This document shows, piece by piece, positions 1-5,307 of a stretch of DNA of 5,307 bases (position 1 is its first letter; the number at the start of each line of letters is the position of its first letter). The notes below the pieces were generated by a model. It did no database searches and was not told where the DNA came from. It saw nothing but the letters and a program-made list of their open reading frames with translations. The position numbers and the translations under genes were made by a program. The stretch comes from Bacteriovorax stolpii. Its GTDB lineage: Bacteria; Bdellovibrionota; Bacteriovoracia; Bacteriovoracales; Bacteriovoracaceae. The stretch covers positions 1-5,307 of the forward strand of contig CAMAYW010000200.1 in NCBI GenBank assembly GCA_945862475.1. The letters run 5' to 3'.

Positions 1-1
1 C

Positions 2-628
2 CACTCAAATCCTTATGAGTTACTTCTTGCTACGATCTTGTCCGCTCAATGCACAGATGCGCGGGTCAATATGGTCACGCCAAATTTATTTAAAAAGTAC
101 TCAACACCAGAAAAGCTTGCAAAGGCAAGGCTCGAGGATGTCGAGGAGATCATTAAGTCCGTAAATTTTTTTAGAAATAAAAGCAAAAGTCTTATCGGAT
201 GTGCCCAGAAATTAGTTCAGGATCATCGAGGAATCGTTCCTGAAACAGTTGAGGAATTAAGTGACCTTCCAGGAGTTGGAAGAAAAACGGCTAATGTTGT
301 ACTTGGAAATGCTTTTAATATTAATACTGGTATCGTTGTTGATACACACGTTAAAAGAACCGCCCATCTTTTAGGACTCACCAAGGAAACTGATCCTTCG
401 AAAGTTGAAATAGATTTAATGAAACTTTATCCTAATGACCAGTGGACGGATCTTTCACATTTATTAATTTTTCTTGGAAGAAGAACCTGTTTAGCGAGAC
501 GCCCTCAGTGTGATCTTTGTAACCTGAAAGACATTTGTATTTCTAAGGATAGATTTTTGAAAGCTCGTCAAAAAGCGAAGAATGGCACCAAATTAAAGGC
601 GGCTGGTAAATCTTCTCCACGGAAGTAA
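2..628 (+). CDS. nth: Endonuclease III, 5' end missing
   Basis: Endonuclease III is a base-excision-repair enzyme that removes oxidised pyrimidines from DNA and nicks the abasic site. The frame is open from base 2 with no start, so the N-terminus lies outside the window. The first visible residues, NPYELLLATILSAQCTDARV, match the family's early PFELLIAVLLSAQ segment. The helix-hairpin-helix LPGVGRKTA is at about 266-292; its lysine (codon 284-286) corresponds to the catalytic Lys of E. coli Nth. VDTH holds the catalytic Asp (codon 341-343). The four [4Fe-4S] cysteines have the classical C-x6-C-x2-C-x5-C spacing (codons from 488 to 538). After the cluster the protein has a basic tail of about 28 residues, longer than in E. 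coli Nth. This tail is encoded over the 3' end of the opposing phosphatase gene. A TTG at 38 falls inside the conserved core, so it is not the start. The family assignment is secure; only about 20-30 N-terminal residues are expected to be missing. Confidence 0.96.
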   Translation, partial: HSNPYELLLATILSAQCTDARVNMVTPNLFKKYSTPEKLAKARLEDVEEIIKSVNFFRNKSKSLIGCAQKLVQDHRGIVPETVEELSDLPGVGRKTANVVLGNAFNINTGIVVDTHVKRTAHLLGLTKETDPSKVEIDLMKLYPNDQWTDLSHLLIFLGRRTCLARRPQCDLCNLKDICISKDRFLKARQKAKNGTKLKAAGKSSPRK

Positions 629-1277
629 CTTCTTTTCCTTGTGAATAAAATCGATACCCTGCCTTCTTACAAAGAAGAGTTCCTCCAGCGACGTCCCAAA
701 TATTTTTAGGTTTCAAGCTAACAACAAAATCACATTTTCCTGAAGAAAGTCTCCCAAGTTTGTATGCAATACTTCCCATGGGTCGAAGATCAAATTTGTC
801 TGTTTTCTTGTTTGTAAAAAGATCCTTTTCCCACTCGGAACGAGAAATTTCTCCACAATATGAATTCTTATTTTTAAAAGGTATTAACTCTGTTTCCGAA
901 AAAACTTCTTTTGTCATTGGATTATAGATCCAGCCGTCTCCTTCAAATTTTTCAGATTGAAAAATGCCAATTGAGATCGACCACTCATTTCTGCCTTTAA
1001 TAAATTCAATCGTTCCATCCAGTGGATCAACGGCAATCAAAGGAAAAGACCAATCAGAAAAATTTTCTTCAGAATAGTAAGTAAACGAAGGGTTAAAAAG
1101 CATCATCAGCTCTTCAATTGAATTCGAAAGAGCATGATCAAGTTCTGTAACGGGAGAACCGTCAGCCTTCAGGGAAGATTGTGGCCGATTTTCTTGCTGC
1201 ACCACCGCATCAAGGGTTTTTACATGAATCTGTAAAAATTTGGCCAAAGGACTCATTAAAAATTGTTGTTTATCCAC
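543..1277 (-). CDS. cysQ: CysQ-like 3'(2'),5'-bisphosphate nucleotidase, inositol monophosphatase superfamily
   Basis: This is a metal-dependent phosphatase of the inositol monophosphatase/CysQ superfamily. In CysQ the substrate is 3'-phosphoadenosine 5'-phosphate, a by-product of sulfate assimilation. Its 244 residues match the usual length (E. coli CysQ is 246). Visible motifs are KADGSPVTELD (37-47), SEE (69-71), DPLDGTIEFIKGRNEW (84-99) and NIWDVAGG (192-199). The expected metal ligands are E70, D84, the L86 carbonyl, D87 and D195. The EFIK extension after DPLDGT and the NIWD form are CysQ-like rather than typical of inositol monophosphatase, but substrate cannot be settled from sequence alone. 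The start is GTG at 1277, chosen because AGGGG (1284-1288) lies 6 nt upstream. The in-frame ATG at 1256 has no such site. The C-terminus (IWCHSSLFDELSKI) fits the family's ending, so the 86-bp overlap with nth is genuine coding on this strand. The gene is monocistronic or leads leftward; a terminator upstream separates it from the 78-residue gene. Confidence 0.9.
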   Translation of the reverse strand: MDKQQFLMSPLAKFLQIHVKTLDAVVQQENRPQSSLKADGSPVTELDHALSNSIEELMMLFNPSFTYYSEENFSDWSFPLIAVDPLDGTIEFIKGRNEWSISIGIFQSEKFEGDGWIYNPMTKEVFSETELIPFKNKNSYCGEISRSEWEKDLFTNKKTDKFDLRPMGSIAYKLGRLSSGKCDFVVSLKPKNIWDVAGGTLLCKKAGYRFYSQGKEVTSVEKIYQPPLIWCHSSLFDELSKIYP

Positions 1278-1319
1278 AATTATCCCCTAGTTTTCCACAA
1301 TCTAATTTATTGTGAAAAT
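1270..1319. promoter_or_regulatory. Cluster of three DnaA-box-like repeats over the cysQ start
   Basis: TTATCCACA at 1270-1278 is identical to the classical DnaA box. TTTTCCACA at 1291-1299 fits the consensus TTWTNCACA. A third copy, inverted at 1311-1319 (TGTGAAAAT), matches 8 of 9 positions. The centres are 21 and 20 bp apart, about two helical turns. The first box contains the cysQ GTG start and the second lies just beyond its Shine-Dalgarno. The second and third boxes form an inverted repeat with one extra base, TTTTCCACAAT and ATTGTGAAAA separated by 7 bp. A protein bound here would cover the start and leader of cysQ. Binding by DnaA is inference; another regulator with a TTGTGGA-type half-site is equally possible. 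Confidence 0.35.
1284..1288 (-). promoter_or_regulatory. Shine-Dalgarno site setting the GTG start of cysQ
   Basis: AGGGG on the minus strand is followed by a 6-nt spacer and GTG at 1277-1275. The alternative ATG, seven codons downstream, has only T/A-rich sequence before it. This site lies between two DnaA-box-like repeats. Confidence 0.65.
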
Positions 1320-1368
1320 CTCTACTAATCTTACAATGACCTTAGATGCTTTTGGAATATCAGGGACA

Positions 1369-1396
1369 TAAAAAAGGGGAACTCAAAAGTTCCCCT
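1369..1396 (-). terminator. Intrinsic terminator of the 78-residue gene
   Basis: On the minus strand a perfect 9-bp stem (AGGGGAACT paired with AGTTCCCCT, plus-strand 1375-1383 with 1388-1396) closes a 4-nt loop. It is followed directly by six T residues (complement of 1370-1375). It lies 52 bp beyond the stop of the 78-residue gene, reads in that gene's direction, and separates it from cysQ. The plus-strand side has only a weak, delayed T-run and no gene to serve. Confidence 0.88.
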
Positions 1397-1448
1397 GTAG
1401 AATTTTTAAGAACAGTTGTTGACTGCTTTACTTTTCCCCAAATAACTT

Positions 1449-1685
1449 TCAGCTGGCCTCATGAATGGCAAGCATTTCCACGAATCCGTCTTCCGCCATA
1501 GACATGGCAAAAATACCGTCATTCATGTCGGTATTATCGTCTACAACACCAGTGACAAGCTTTACTCCGTCGGAGTCGACATAGACGAATGGTTGGTCTG
1601 AATTGTGGGAGTTTTTCGAAGCGAATTGCTGATAACAGGATGAGAAATCTTTAAACACAGTAGCGGTTAAGGGTGCCTTGTACAA
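1449..1685 (-). CDS. Acidic 78-residue protein of unknown function
   Basis: I do not recognise this protein. It is soluble-looking, with no signal peptide or membrane segment. It has 12 Asp/Glu against 4 Lys and no Arg, and a single Cys at 17. The first 22 residues could form a helix (ATVFKDFSSCYQQFA). Two later stretches look like beta-hairpins turning on Asp-Gly: FVYVDSDGVKLVTG (33-46) and IFAMSMAEDGFVEML (58-72). They resemble each other loosely, which may mean a small alpha-plus-beta domain. The start is TTG at 1685, preceded by a full AAGGAGG with 4 nt between; the frame upstream holds no ATG, GTG or TTG start before a stop at 1736-1734. The gene is real on context: a strong ribosome-binding site, a possible promoter and leader hairpin upstream, and a clean terminator 52 bp downstream. 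It therefore seems to be expressed alone. Function is unknown. Confidence 0.72.
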   Translation of the reverse strand: MYKAPLTATVFKDFSSCYQQFASKNSHNSDQPFVYVDSDGVKLVTGVVDDNTDMNDGIFAMSMAEDGFVEMLAIHEAS

Positions 1686-1689
1686 AAGT

Positions 1690-1696
1690 CCTCCTT
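1690..1696 (-). promoter_or_regulatory. Near-ideal Shine-Dalgarno before the TTG start of the 78-residue gene
   Basis: AAGGAGG on the minus strand is complementary to the anti-Shine-Dalgarno sequence of 16S rRNA and ends 4 nt before TTG (1685-1683). It decides the start: no ATG is available in frame upstream, and the next candidate, a GTG at codon 10, has no comparable site. Confidence 0.75.
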
Positions 1697-1705
1697 GATC
1701 GCGAA

Positions 1706-1724
1706 GAAGAGATCCATTCTCTTC
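1706..1724 (-). promoter_or_regulatory. Leader hairpin upstream of the 78-residue gene
   Basis: On the minus strand GAAGAGA and TCTCTTC form a perfect 7-bp stem with the 5-nt loop ATGGA. The hairpin would sit in the 5' leader, ending 9 nt before AAGGAGG. It could stabilise the mRNA, affect ribosome access, or be a DNA-level operator; the sequence does not say which. The loop contains an ATG that opens a 16-codon reading frame overlapping the real start. Confidence 0.4.
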
Positions 1725-1741
1725 CCGAATTTCTTAATCTA

Positions 1742-1771
1742 ATTGTATCAGGCCTTGTGTGAACGGTGCAA
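1742..1771 (-). promoter_or_regulatory. Possible sigma-70 type promoter of the 78-residue gene
   Basis: On the minus strand TTGCAC (1771-1766) and TACAAT (1747-1742) are separated by 18 bp. The -10 matches TATAAT at 5 of 6 positions; the -35 matches TTGACA at only 3 of 6. Transcription would begin near 1735 and give a leader of about 50 nt containing the hairpin. It lies between the end of the membrane-protein gene and the small gene. This is a moderate candidate only; AT-rich sequence gives many chance matches. Confidence 0.35.
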
Positions 1772-1810
1772 AAGAATTATTTAAAAAGTAAGTAAATCTG
1801 AGATCTTAAC

Positions 1811-3352
1811 TTATTCCTCACGATTAATTATCTCAACTATATCAGGGGGAGATTGATAGAAATTATAAAGGATTCTGAGCCTCCCCTCGAAGTGAGAATC
1901 AAGAAGACAAACGAGGACATAAATCAAATAGATAAAATTTCTTCTAGAACGTAGGCGAGATATACTCTGAAAAATCCACTCTAAGGGAAGTACACTCAGA
2001 AATACCAAGAACCACAATAAACCAAAACTATGAATGAGGTCCTTTTCAACAAAGATTCCCATCATCAATATACAAAAAATGAGAAGACTGAATTCTCTCA
2101 AGCGCTGAATATCGATTGTTAAAACTGTGAGTAATTTTCTATTGGGTTTAAAAATCATGATCAATAAGGTTATTAAACCTAAAATTGAGAGAGCATAAAA
2201 AGACTTTCTCTTAATCATGAGCCCTAAATGTGAGTAAAGCTGGACGAACTTAAATGGGCTCTCAAAAAATCGCAAATCAATTTGCGTTATCATGGTCAGG
2301 AGAATTAGAAACATGCCAAGCATCGAATATTTTACAAATTGAGCTCGATACCAATCCGTTGATTCCTTTAAGAAAAAAAAGTAAAGAAGACCAAGGCCTA
2401 TCGGGAATAAAAAAACGTAATTTAAATTTAAAACAACACCCATGTAGCATAAAAGTCCATACATAAGACCCGATCGATAAGTAGAACTTTTAATACACCA
2501 TAAAATCGACCATACCCAGAGAACAGAAAAACAATTGGTAGCGCCAAGAAAGGGATCTTTTTTTAAGTAAAGAGAGAAAGACCATGTTGAAATCAAAGCA
2601 AAAAGACCAAGGATTGAAAGCCTACGGGAGATGAAGAATCTCATGATTCCGTAAAATGCGAGCAGATAAATACTAAAATTAATAAAGTAGAAATGCATGC
2701 TCCAACCAAGATTAACCAAATGAGGAAATCTCTTAAAAGGAAAAAAGTTCATGTGCAAGTAGTTCCAAATTTGCCCATGCATTTTTTCATCTGGATCAAC
2801 AATGAGCTTGAGCGTTTCAAGATTACTCATGAAAGGAAAACTAGGCATGCTTGTTAAGAACATCGCTAAAGAAATAATTAAAACTGTTTTCTCAAATGAA
2901 TCGAGATACTTGTACTCAGTGAATTGTGTCGATACAGATTCTTCAATAATTTTTCCACGCGTAGGCCAAGAATAAAAAAGACCAATGCAAGCAAAGAATC
3001 CCCAGAAAAAGTGCCTCACAACACTCTCAGGAATGAATGCCATTAAATTGAAAACAATCATCATAGTGGCATAACCTATGATGAGTCGATAAAGGACTCG
3101 ATCGATGGTTGAGTTCGCTCTGAAGTAAATTTTGAGCCTGTGATCAATCTCTTTACCCAAAAGATACCACTGGCCACCCATAAATAGGAGATAGGCCAGC
3201 ATGAGAAAACTCTGACCCAAAATATTAATCTGGAGGGATTTCTGAACCCAAATAGGAATAAGTAAAAAAGCGAAGTAGCTAAGTAATCGATTTAAGAAGA
3301 ATTTCGACTTATCCCAAGCAATATTTGATTTTTTTACTAAAGTATCTTCCAT
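1811..3352 (-). CDS. Multi-pass inner-membrane protein, possibly GT-C glycosyltransferase-like
   Basis: This is an integral membrane protein of 513 residues that I cannot name. By eye it has about 15 hydrophobic segments, near 20-37, 42-66, 87-108, 112-129, 154-170, 216-239, 246-262, 270-287, 295-310, 311-328, 341-358, 385-401, 420-435, 439-460 and 472-486. Positive charges (HRLK, FISRR, RLRSRR) fall in loops predicted cytoplasmic, giving an inside N-terminus and a periplasmic C-terminal tail of about 27 residues. The largest loop, 171-215, is then periplasmic and carries VDPDEKMHG (185-193). GT-C enzymes, which move sugars from lipid-phosphate donors, have an acidic pair in a large periplasmic loop followed by many membrane segments, so a distant relation is possible but unproven. 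In GT-C enzymes that loop usually follows the first membrane segment, whereas here it follows the fifth. An O-antigen ligase or another transporter-like protein is an alternative. The start is ATG at 3352 with only a weak upstream CGGA. It is transcribed alone, divergent from fliD. Confidence 0.85.
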   Translation of the reverse strand: MEDTLVKKSNIAWDKSKFFLNRLLSYFAFLLIPIWVQKSLQINILGQSFLMLAYLLFMGGQWYLLGKEIDHRLKIYFRANSTIDRVLYRLIIGYATMMIVFNLMAFIPESVVRHFFWGFFACIGLFYSWPTRGKIIEESVSTQFTEYKYLDSFEKTVLIISLAMFLTSMPSFPFMSNLETLKLIVDPDEKMHGQIWNYLHMNFFPFKRFPHLVNLGWSMHFYFINFSIYLLAFYGIMRFFISRRLSILGLFALISTWSFSLYLKKDPFLGATNCFSVLWVWSILWCIKSSTYRSGLMYGLLCYMGVVLNLNYVFLFPIGLGLLYFFFLKESTDWYRAQFVKYSMLGMFLILLTMITQIDLRFFESPFKFVQLYSHLGLMIKRKSFYALSILGLITLLIMIFKPNRKLLTVLTIDIQRLREFSLLIFCILMMGIFVEKDLIHSFGLLWFLVFLSVLPLEWIFQSISRLRSRRNFIYLIYVLVCLLDSHFEGRLRILYNFYQSPPDIVEIINREE

Positions 3353-3414
3353 AATATCCGATCAGAATGATGGGATAAGATAATAATCGAAATCCCAAAC
3401 CTATAGACGAATTG

Positions 3415-3451
3415 AAAAAGAGAGGGGAAGTTGTTCATCTCCTCTCTTTTT
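3415..3451. terminator. Bidirectional terminator-like hairpin between divergent genes
   Basis: Bases 3415-3428 pair with 3438-3451 in a 14-bp stem with one G-T pair and a 9-nt loop (AGTTGTTCA). The outer five pairs are A-T, so the stem ends in TTTTT on either strand. On the plus strand it continues as CCTTTT, lengthening the T-rich run. It is a good intrinsic terminator in both directions. It lies 62 bp before the start of the membrane-protein gene and 132 bp before fliD, so neither annotated gene runs into it. Elsewhere in the 231-bp intergenic region I find no convincing promoter for either gene. Confidence 0.7.
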
Positions 3452-3572
3452 CCTTTTCCATCACCTTCATGGTAGCTCACTTTCTTCCCACTTGCGACAA
3501 CTAAGTCCCGTGATACTCTTATGATGGGTGTAAAGGATTTATACCTGACTCCAATCGTCCGCTTACTTTCAT

Positions 3573-3577
3573 GGAGG
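3573..3577 (+). promoter_or_regulatory. Shine-Dalgarno site setting the TTG start of fliD
   Basis: GGAGG is followed by a 6-nt spacer (AAAGAT) and TTG at 3584. It places the start directly before GISFGSINSG, where FliD proteins normally begin. The upstream in-frame ATG codons at 3521 and 3524 have no such site. The ATG at 3571 is out of frame. Confidence 0.82.
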
Positions 3578-3583
3578 AAAGAT

Positions 3584-4969
3584 TTGGGGATATCGTTCGG
3601 TTCCATTAATTCAGGTCTCCCTAAGGATATCGTTCAGCAAATCATTGAAGCTGAAAAAATTCCTATTCAGCAAATGGAAACCAGAAAATCTAAAATTAAT
3701 GATAAAAAAGGGCTCGTTCAGCAACTCACAACTCTCGTTGAAGGCATGCGCGCTGAAATTTTAAAAAATAAAAACGCGAGAAGCCTAAGAGAACTAGCTA
3801 TCAACACCGGCGATAGTAAAGACATTAGTGTTTCTGCAGATAAGAACGTTGCAGACCCTGGAAAATATCAACTCGAAGTTCTTCAACTGGCACAAAAATC
3901 CTCTGCTTTTAGTAATGGTGTCGAGGACAAAGAAAAAACTTATCTCGGAGTTGGTTATATCAAGGCCATACTCCCTAATGGTGATAAAAAAGAAATTTAT
4001 GTTGATGAAAAACATGCCAACCTCGCCGGTATCGCAAAACTGATTAACAATGATGCGGAACTTGGCATGAAGGCAACTGTTGTCAATGATGGTAAAGGAG
4101 AAGACGAGCCATGGAGACTCATGATCTCTATGAGTGAAACAGGTGACGAGCAGAGAGTTGAATTTCCCTACCTCTACCTAGTTGATGGTGAAGTTGATCT
4201 CTATTTTGAACAAGAGCGTCCCGCCCAAGATGCCAAAATTAAACTTGATGGTTTTGAAATTGAAGTTCCAAGTAATAAAGTAACGGATGTCATTCCTGGT
4301 CTTACAATTGATTTAAAAAAGGCTAAACCAGGAGAGGAAATTACGCTAGAAGTTACGGAGGATGTTCAAAAGATTGGTGGAAAGATCAGTAGCATGATCG
4401 ATGGTATCAATAACGTCCTGAAGTTTATTAAAGAACAAAACTCTCTTGACGAGAAAACTGATACATCACGAACTCTTGGTGGAGACTCGACCCTACAAAC
4501 GATCGAGAGCCGAGTGCGATCAGCAGTCTTCTCTACCATTCAAACTGATGCTGGCCCCATGAGAGTGGGTGATTTAGGTCTAACTTTTCAACGTGACGGT
4601 CTACTTAAATTTGATCAAGCAAAGTTCGAAGCGGCTTTATCAAAAGACTATAAAGCGGTTACTCAAGTTCTCACTGGAAAATATAGTCCAGAGGGCGGTA
4701 AAACAAACGGTTTTATCGATATTTTAGATGAAACAGCGAGAGTTTTATTATCACCACCCAATGGTGTTCTTCCGAACAGGAAGGGTGGCCTCCAAAGCCA
4801 AATCGGTCAAATTGATCGCCAAATAGCCAATAGACAGCGAATCGTTCAGCAAAAAGAGGAAGTTCTAAAGGCAAAATTTGCCCGATTAGAAGAAACAATA
4901 TCAAAAATTAAAGGCCAAGGTGCTGGGCTTGCAGGATTTGCCGCTCCACCAGGGATGACTCAATTATGA
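3584..4969 (+). CDS. fliD: Flagellar filament cap protein FliD (hook-associated protein 2)
   Basis: FliD forms the cap at the tip of the flagellar filament and guides exported flagellin subunits into place. With the TTG start the protein has 461 residues, close to E. coli FliD (468). The N-terminus FGSINSGLPKDIVQQIIEAE (5-24) is the family signature (usually FgGLaSGLD..IV..L...E). A helical region follows, and the FliD_N domain ends near QLEVLQLAQ (96-104). The variable middle covers about 110-215. The C-terminal domain begins around IKLDGFEIEVPS (219-230), with LGLTFQRDGLLKFD at 331-344. A coiled-coil-prone, Gln/Lys-rich helix spans 403-445, as expected for FliD. The protein has no signal peptide, consistent with export through the flagellar type III apparatus. 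A longer reading from ATG at 3521 would add 21 residues (MMGVKDLYLT...) that do not fit the family. The gene precedes fliS by 31 bp, so the two are probably cotranscribed. No clear sigma-28 or sigma-54 promoter is visible upstream. Confidence 0.95.
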   Translation: MGISFGSINSGLPKDIVQQIIEAEKIPIQQMETRKSKINDKKGLVQQLTTLVEGMRAEILKNKNARSLRELAINTGDSKDISVSADKNVADPGKYQLEVLQLAQKSSAFSNGVEDKEKTYLGVGYIKAILPNGDKKEIYVDEKHANLAGIAKLINNDAELGMKATVVNDGKGEDEPWRLMISMSETGDEQRVEFPYLYLVDGEVDLYFEQERPAQDAKIKLDGFEIEVPSNKVTDVIPGLTIDLKKAKPGEEITLEVTEDVQKIGGKISSMIDGINNVLKFIKEQNSLDEKTDTSRTLGGDSTLQTIESRVRSAVFSTIQTDAGPMRVGDLGLTFQRDGLLKFDQAKFEAALSKDYKAVTQVLTGKYSPEGGKTNGFIDILDETARVLLSPPNGVLPNRKGGLQSQIGQIDRQIANRQRIVQQKEEVLKAKFARLEETISKIKGQGAGLAGFAAPPGMTQL

Positions 4970-4989
4970 TAATATTTAAGCGACATCGG

Positions 4990-4995
4990 AGGAGG
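4990..4995 (+). promoter_or_regulatory. Strong Shine-Dalgarno of fliS
   Basis: AGGAGG, within GGAGGAGGG at 4988-4996, lies 5 nt before the ATG at 5001. It suggests efficient independent initiation of fliS within the fliD-fliS transcript. Confidence 0.8.
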
Positions 4996-5000
4996 GTCCA

Positions 5001-5307
5001 ATGAGCTATGGTTTAGGTGCCTATAAAAAGACTTCTGTGGAAACAGCAAGCAAAGAACAAATTCTACTTATGCTTTATCAAGCAGCGATTAAAAACTGCA
5101 AAAAAGGAATCGAAGCAATAGAGCAAAAAAACCTCGCCAAAAAAGGTGAATATATTGGAAAGATGCAAGATATCATCGTCGAACTTTCCAATAGTCTTGA
5201 TTTTGAAGTTGGTGGCGAAGTCGCAAAAGAGTTAGCTTCACTTTATGACTACATCCTCTATTCAAGTACTCAAGCCAATATAAAACTTGAAAAATCTCAC
5301 CTTGAAG
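5001..5307 (+). CDS. fliS: Flagellin export chaperone FliS, 3' end missing
   Basis: FliS binds the C-terminal disordered region of flagellin in the cytoplasm, prevents early polymerisation and delivers it to the flagellar export gate. The window shows 102 codons of a family usually about 125-135 residues long, so the last 25-30 are beyond the edge. Recognisable family positions are Y8 followed by VETASKEQILLMLYQAAI (13-30), the segment IIVELSNSLDFEVGGEVAKEL (about 60-80), then LYDYILYSSTQANI (82-95). These match the helical FliS fold, with the LMLY segment in the first long helix. The start is ATG at 5001 behind a strong AGGAGG. The order fliD-fliS is common to many flagellated bacteria and supports both calls. 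Confidence 0.94.
   Translation, partial: MSYGLGAYKKTSVETASKEQILLMLYQAAIKNCKKGIEAIEQKNLAKKGEYIGKMQDIIVELSNSLDFEVGGEVAKELASLYDYILYSSTQANIKLEKSHLE

Noticed and set aside
663..677. Small hairpin CTTCTT-ACA-AAGAAG just past the nth stop
   Set aside because: It has only 6 bp, is AT-rich, has no following T-tract and lies inside cysQ coding sequence; not a credible terminator.
849..857. TTCTCCACA, a further near-match to a DnaA box inside cysQ
   Set aside because: It is an isolated 8-of-9 match within coding sequence, not at the spacing of the cluster at the gene start.
2254..2466. Plus-strand open frame of 70 codons inside the membrane-protein gene
   Set aside because: It is antisense to a well-supported long gene, lacks a Shine-Dalgarno and has no recognisable domain; it is a shadow frame.
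3531..3557. Possible sigma-28 flagellar promoter (TAAA, 15 bp, TCCAATCG) upstream of fliD
   Set aside because: Only 4 of 8 positions of the GCCGATAA element match, so it is no better than chance.
3337..3606. Minus-strand open frame of 89 codons across the divergent intergenic region
   Set aside because: It overlaps the starts of both flanking genes, runs through the strong hairpin, has no clear ribosome-binding site and resembles no family.
3794..4043. Short open frames on both strands inside fliD
   Set aside because: They lie fully within the conserved fliD frame, with compositions expected from reading fliD out of frame.
4713..4904. Minus-strand open frame of 63 codons inside the 3' part of fliD
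   Set aside because: It is antisense to the FliD coiled-coil region, with no start signal or family resemblance.

Overview
The window is AT-rich, roughly 40% G+C by eye, and densely coded. It holds five protein genes. Two are cut by the window edges: nth at the left and fliS at the right. The FliD N-terminus (FGSINSGLPKDIV), the fliD-fliS pair, the low G+C and the use of TTG and GTG starts behind strong Shine-Dalgarno sites would fit a motile Gram-negative bacterium of the Bdellovibrio/Bacteriovorax type. That placement is inference from memory of the families and is only moderately secure.

Left part (1-1448): the 3' part of an endonuclease III gene (nth) runs rightward. It meets head-on, and overlaps by 86 bp, a leftward gene for a CysQ/inositol-monophosphatase-family phosphatase. 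The start of that gene carries three DnaA-box-like repeats at about two-helical-turn spacing. Further right is a clean leftward intrinsic terminator.

Middle (1449-3352): a leftward single-gene unit encodes an unrecognised acidic 78-residue protein. It has its own possible promoter, a leader hairpin, a near-ideal ribosome-binding site and the terminator just mentioned. Behind it lies a leftward 513-residue multi-pass membrane protein. Its topology and a periplasmic DPDE motif loosely recall GT-C glycosyltransferases.

Right part (3353-5307): a 231-bp divergent intergenic region contains a strong 14-bp hairpin with T-tracts on both strands. It looks like a bidirectional terminator but has no obvious gene to terminate. 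Then come rightward fliD (filament cap) and fliS (flagellin chaperone, 3' end missing), 31 bp apart and probably one transcript for the distal end of the flagellum.

Apart from the fliD-fliS pair, the genes show no common pathway. I see no mobile element, CRISPR array, tRNA or rRNA. No stretch over 300 bp lacks a gene. The items most worth following up are the orphan bidirectional hairpin, the DnaA-box-like cluster and the compact 78-residue gene.
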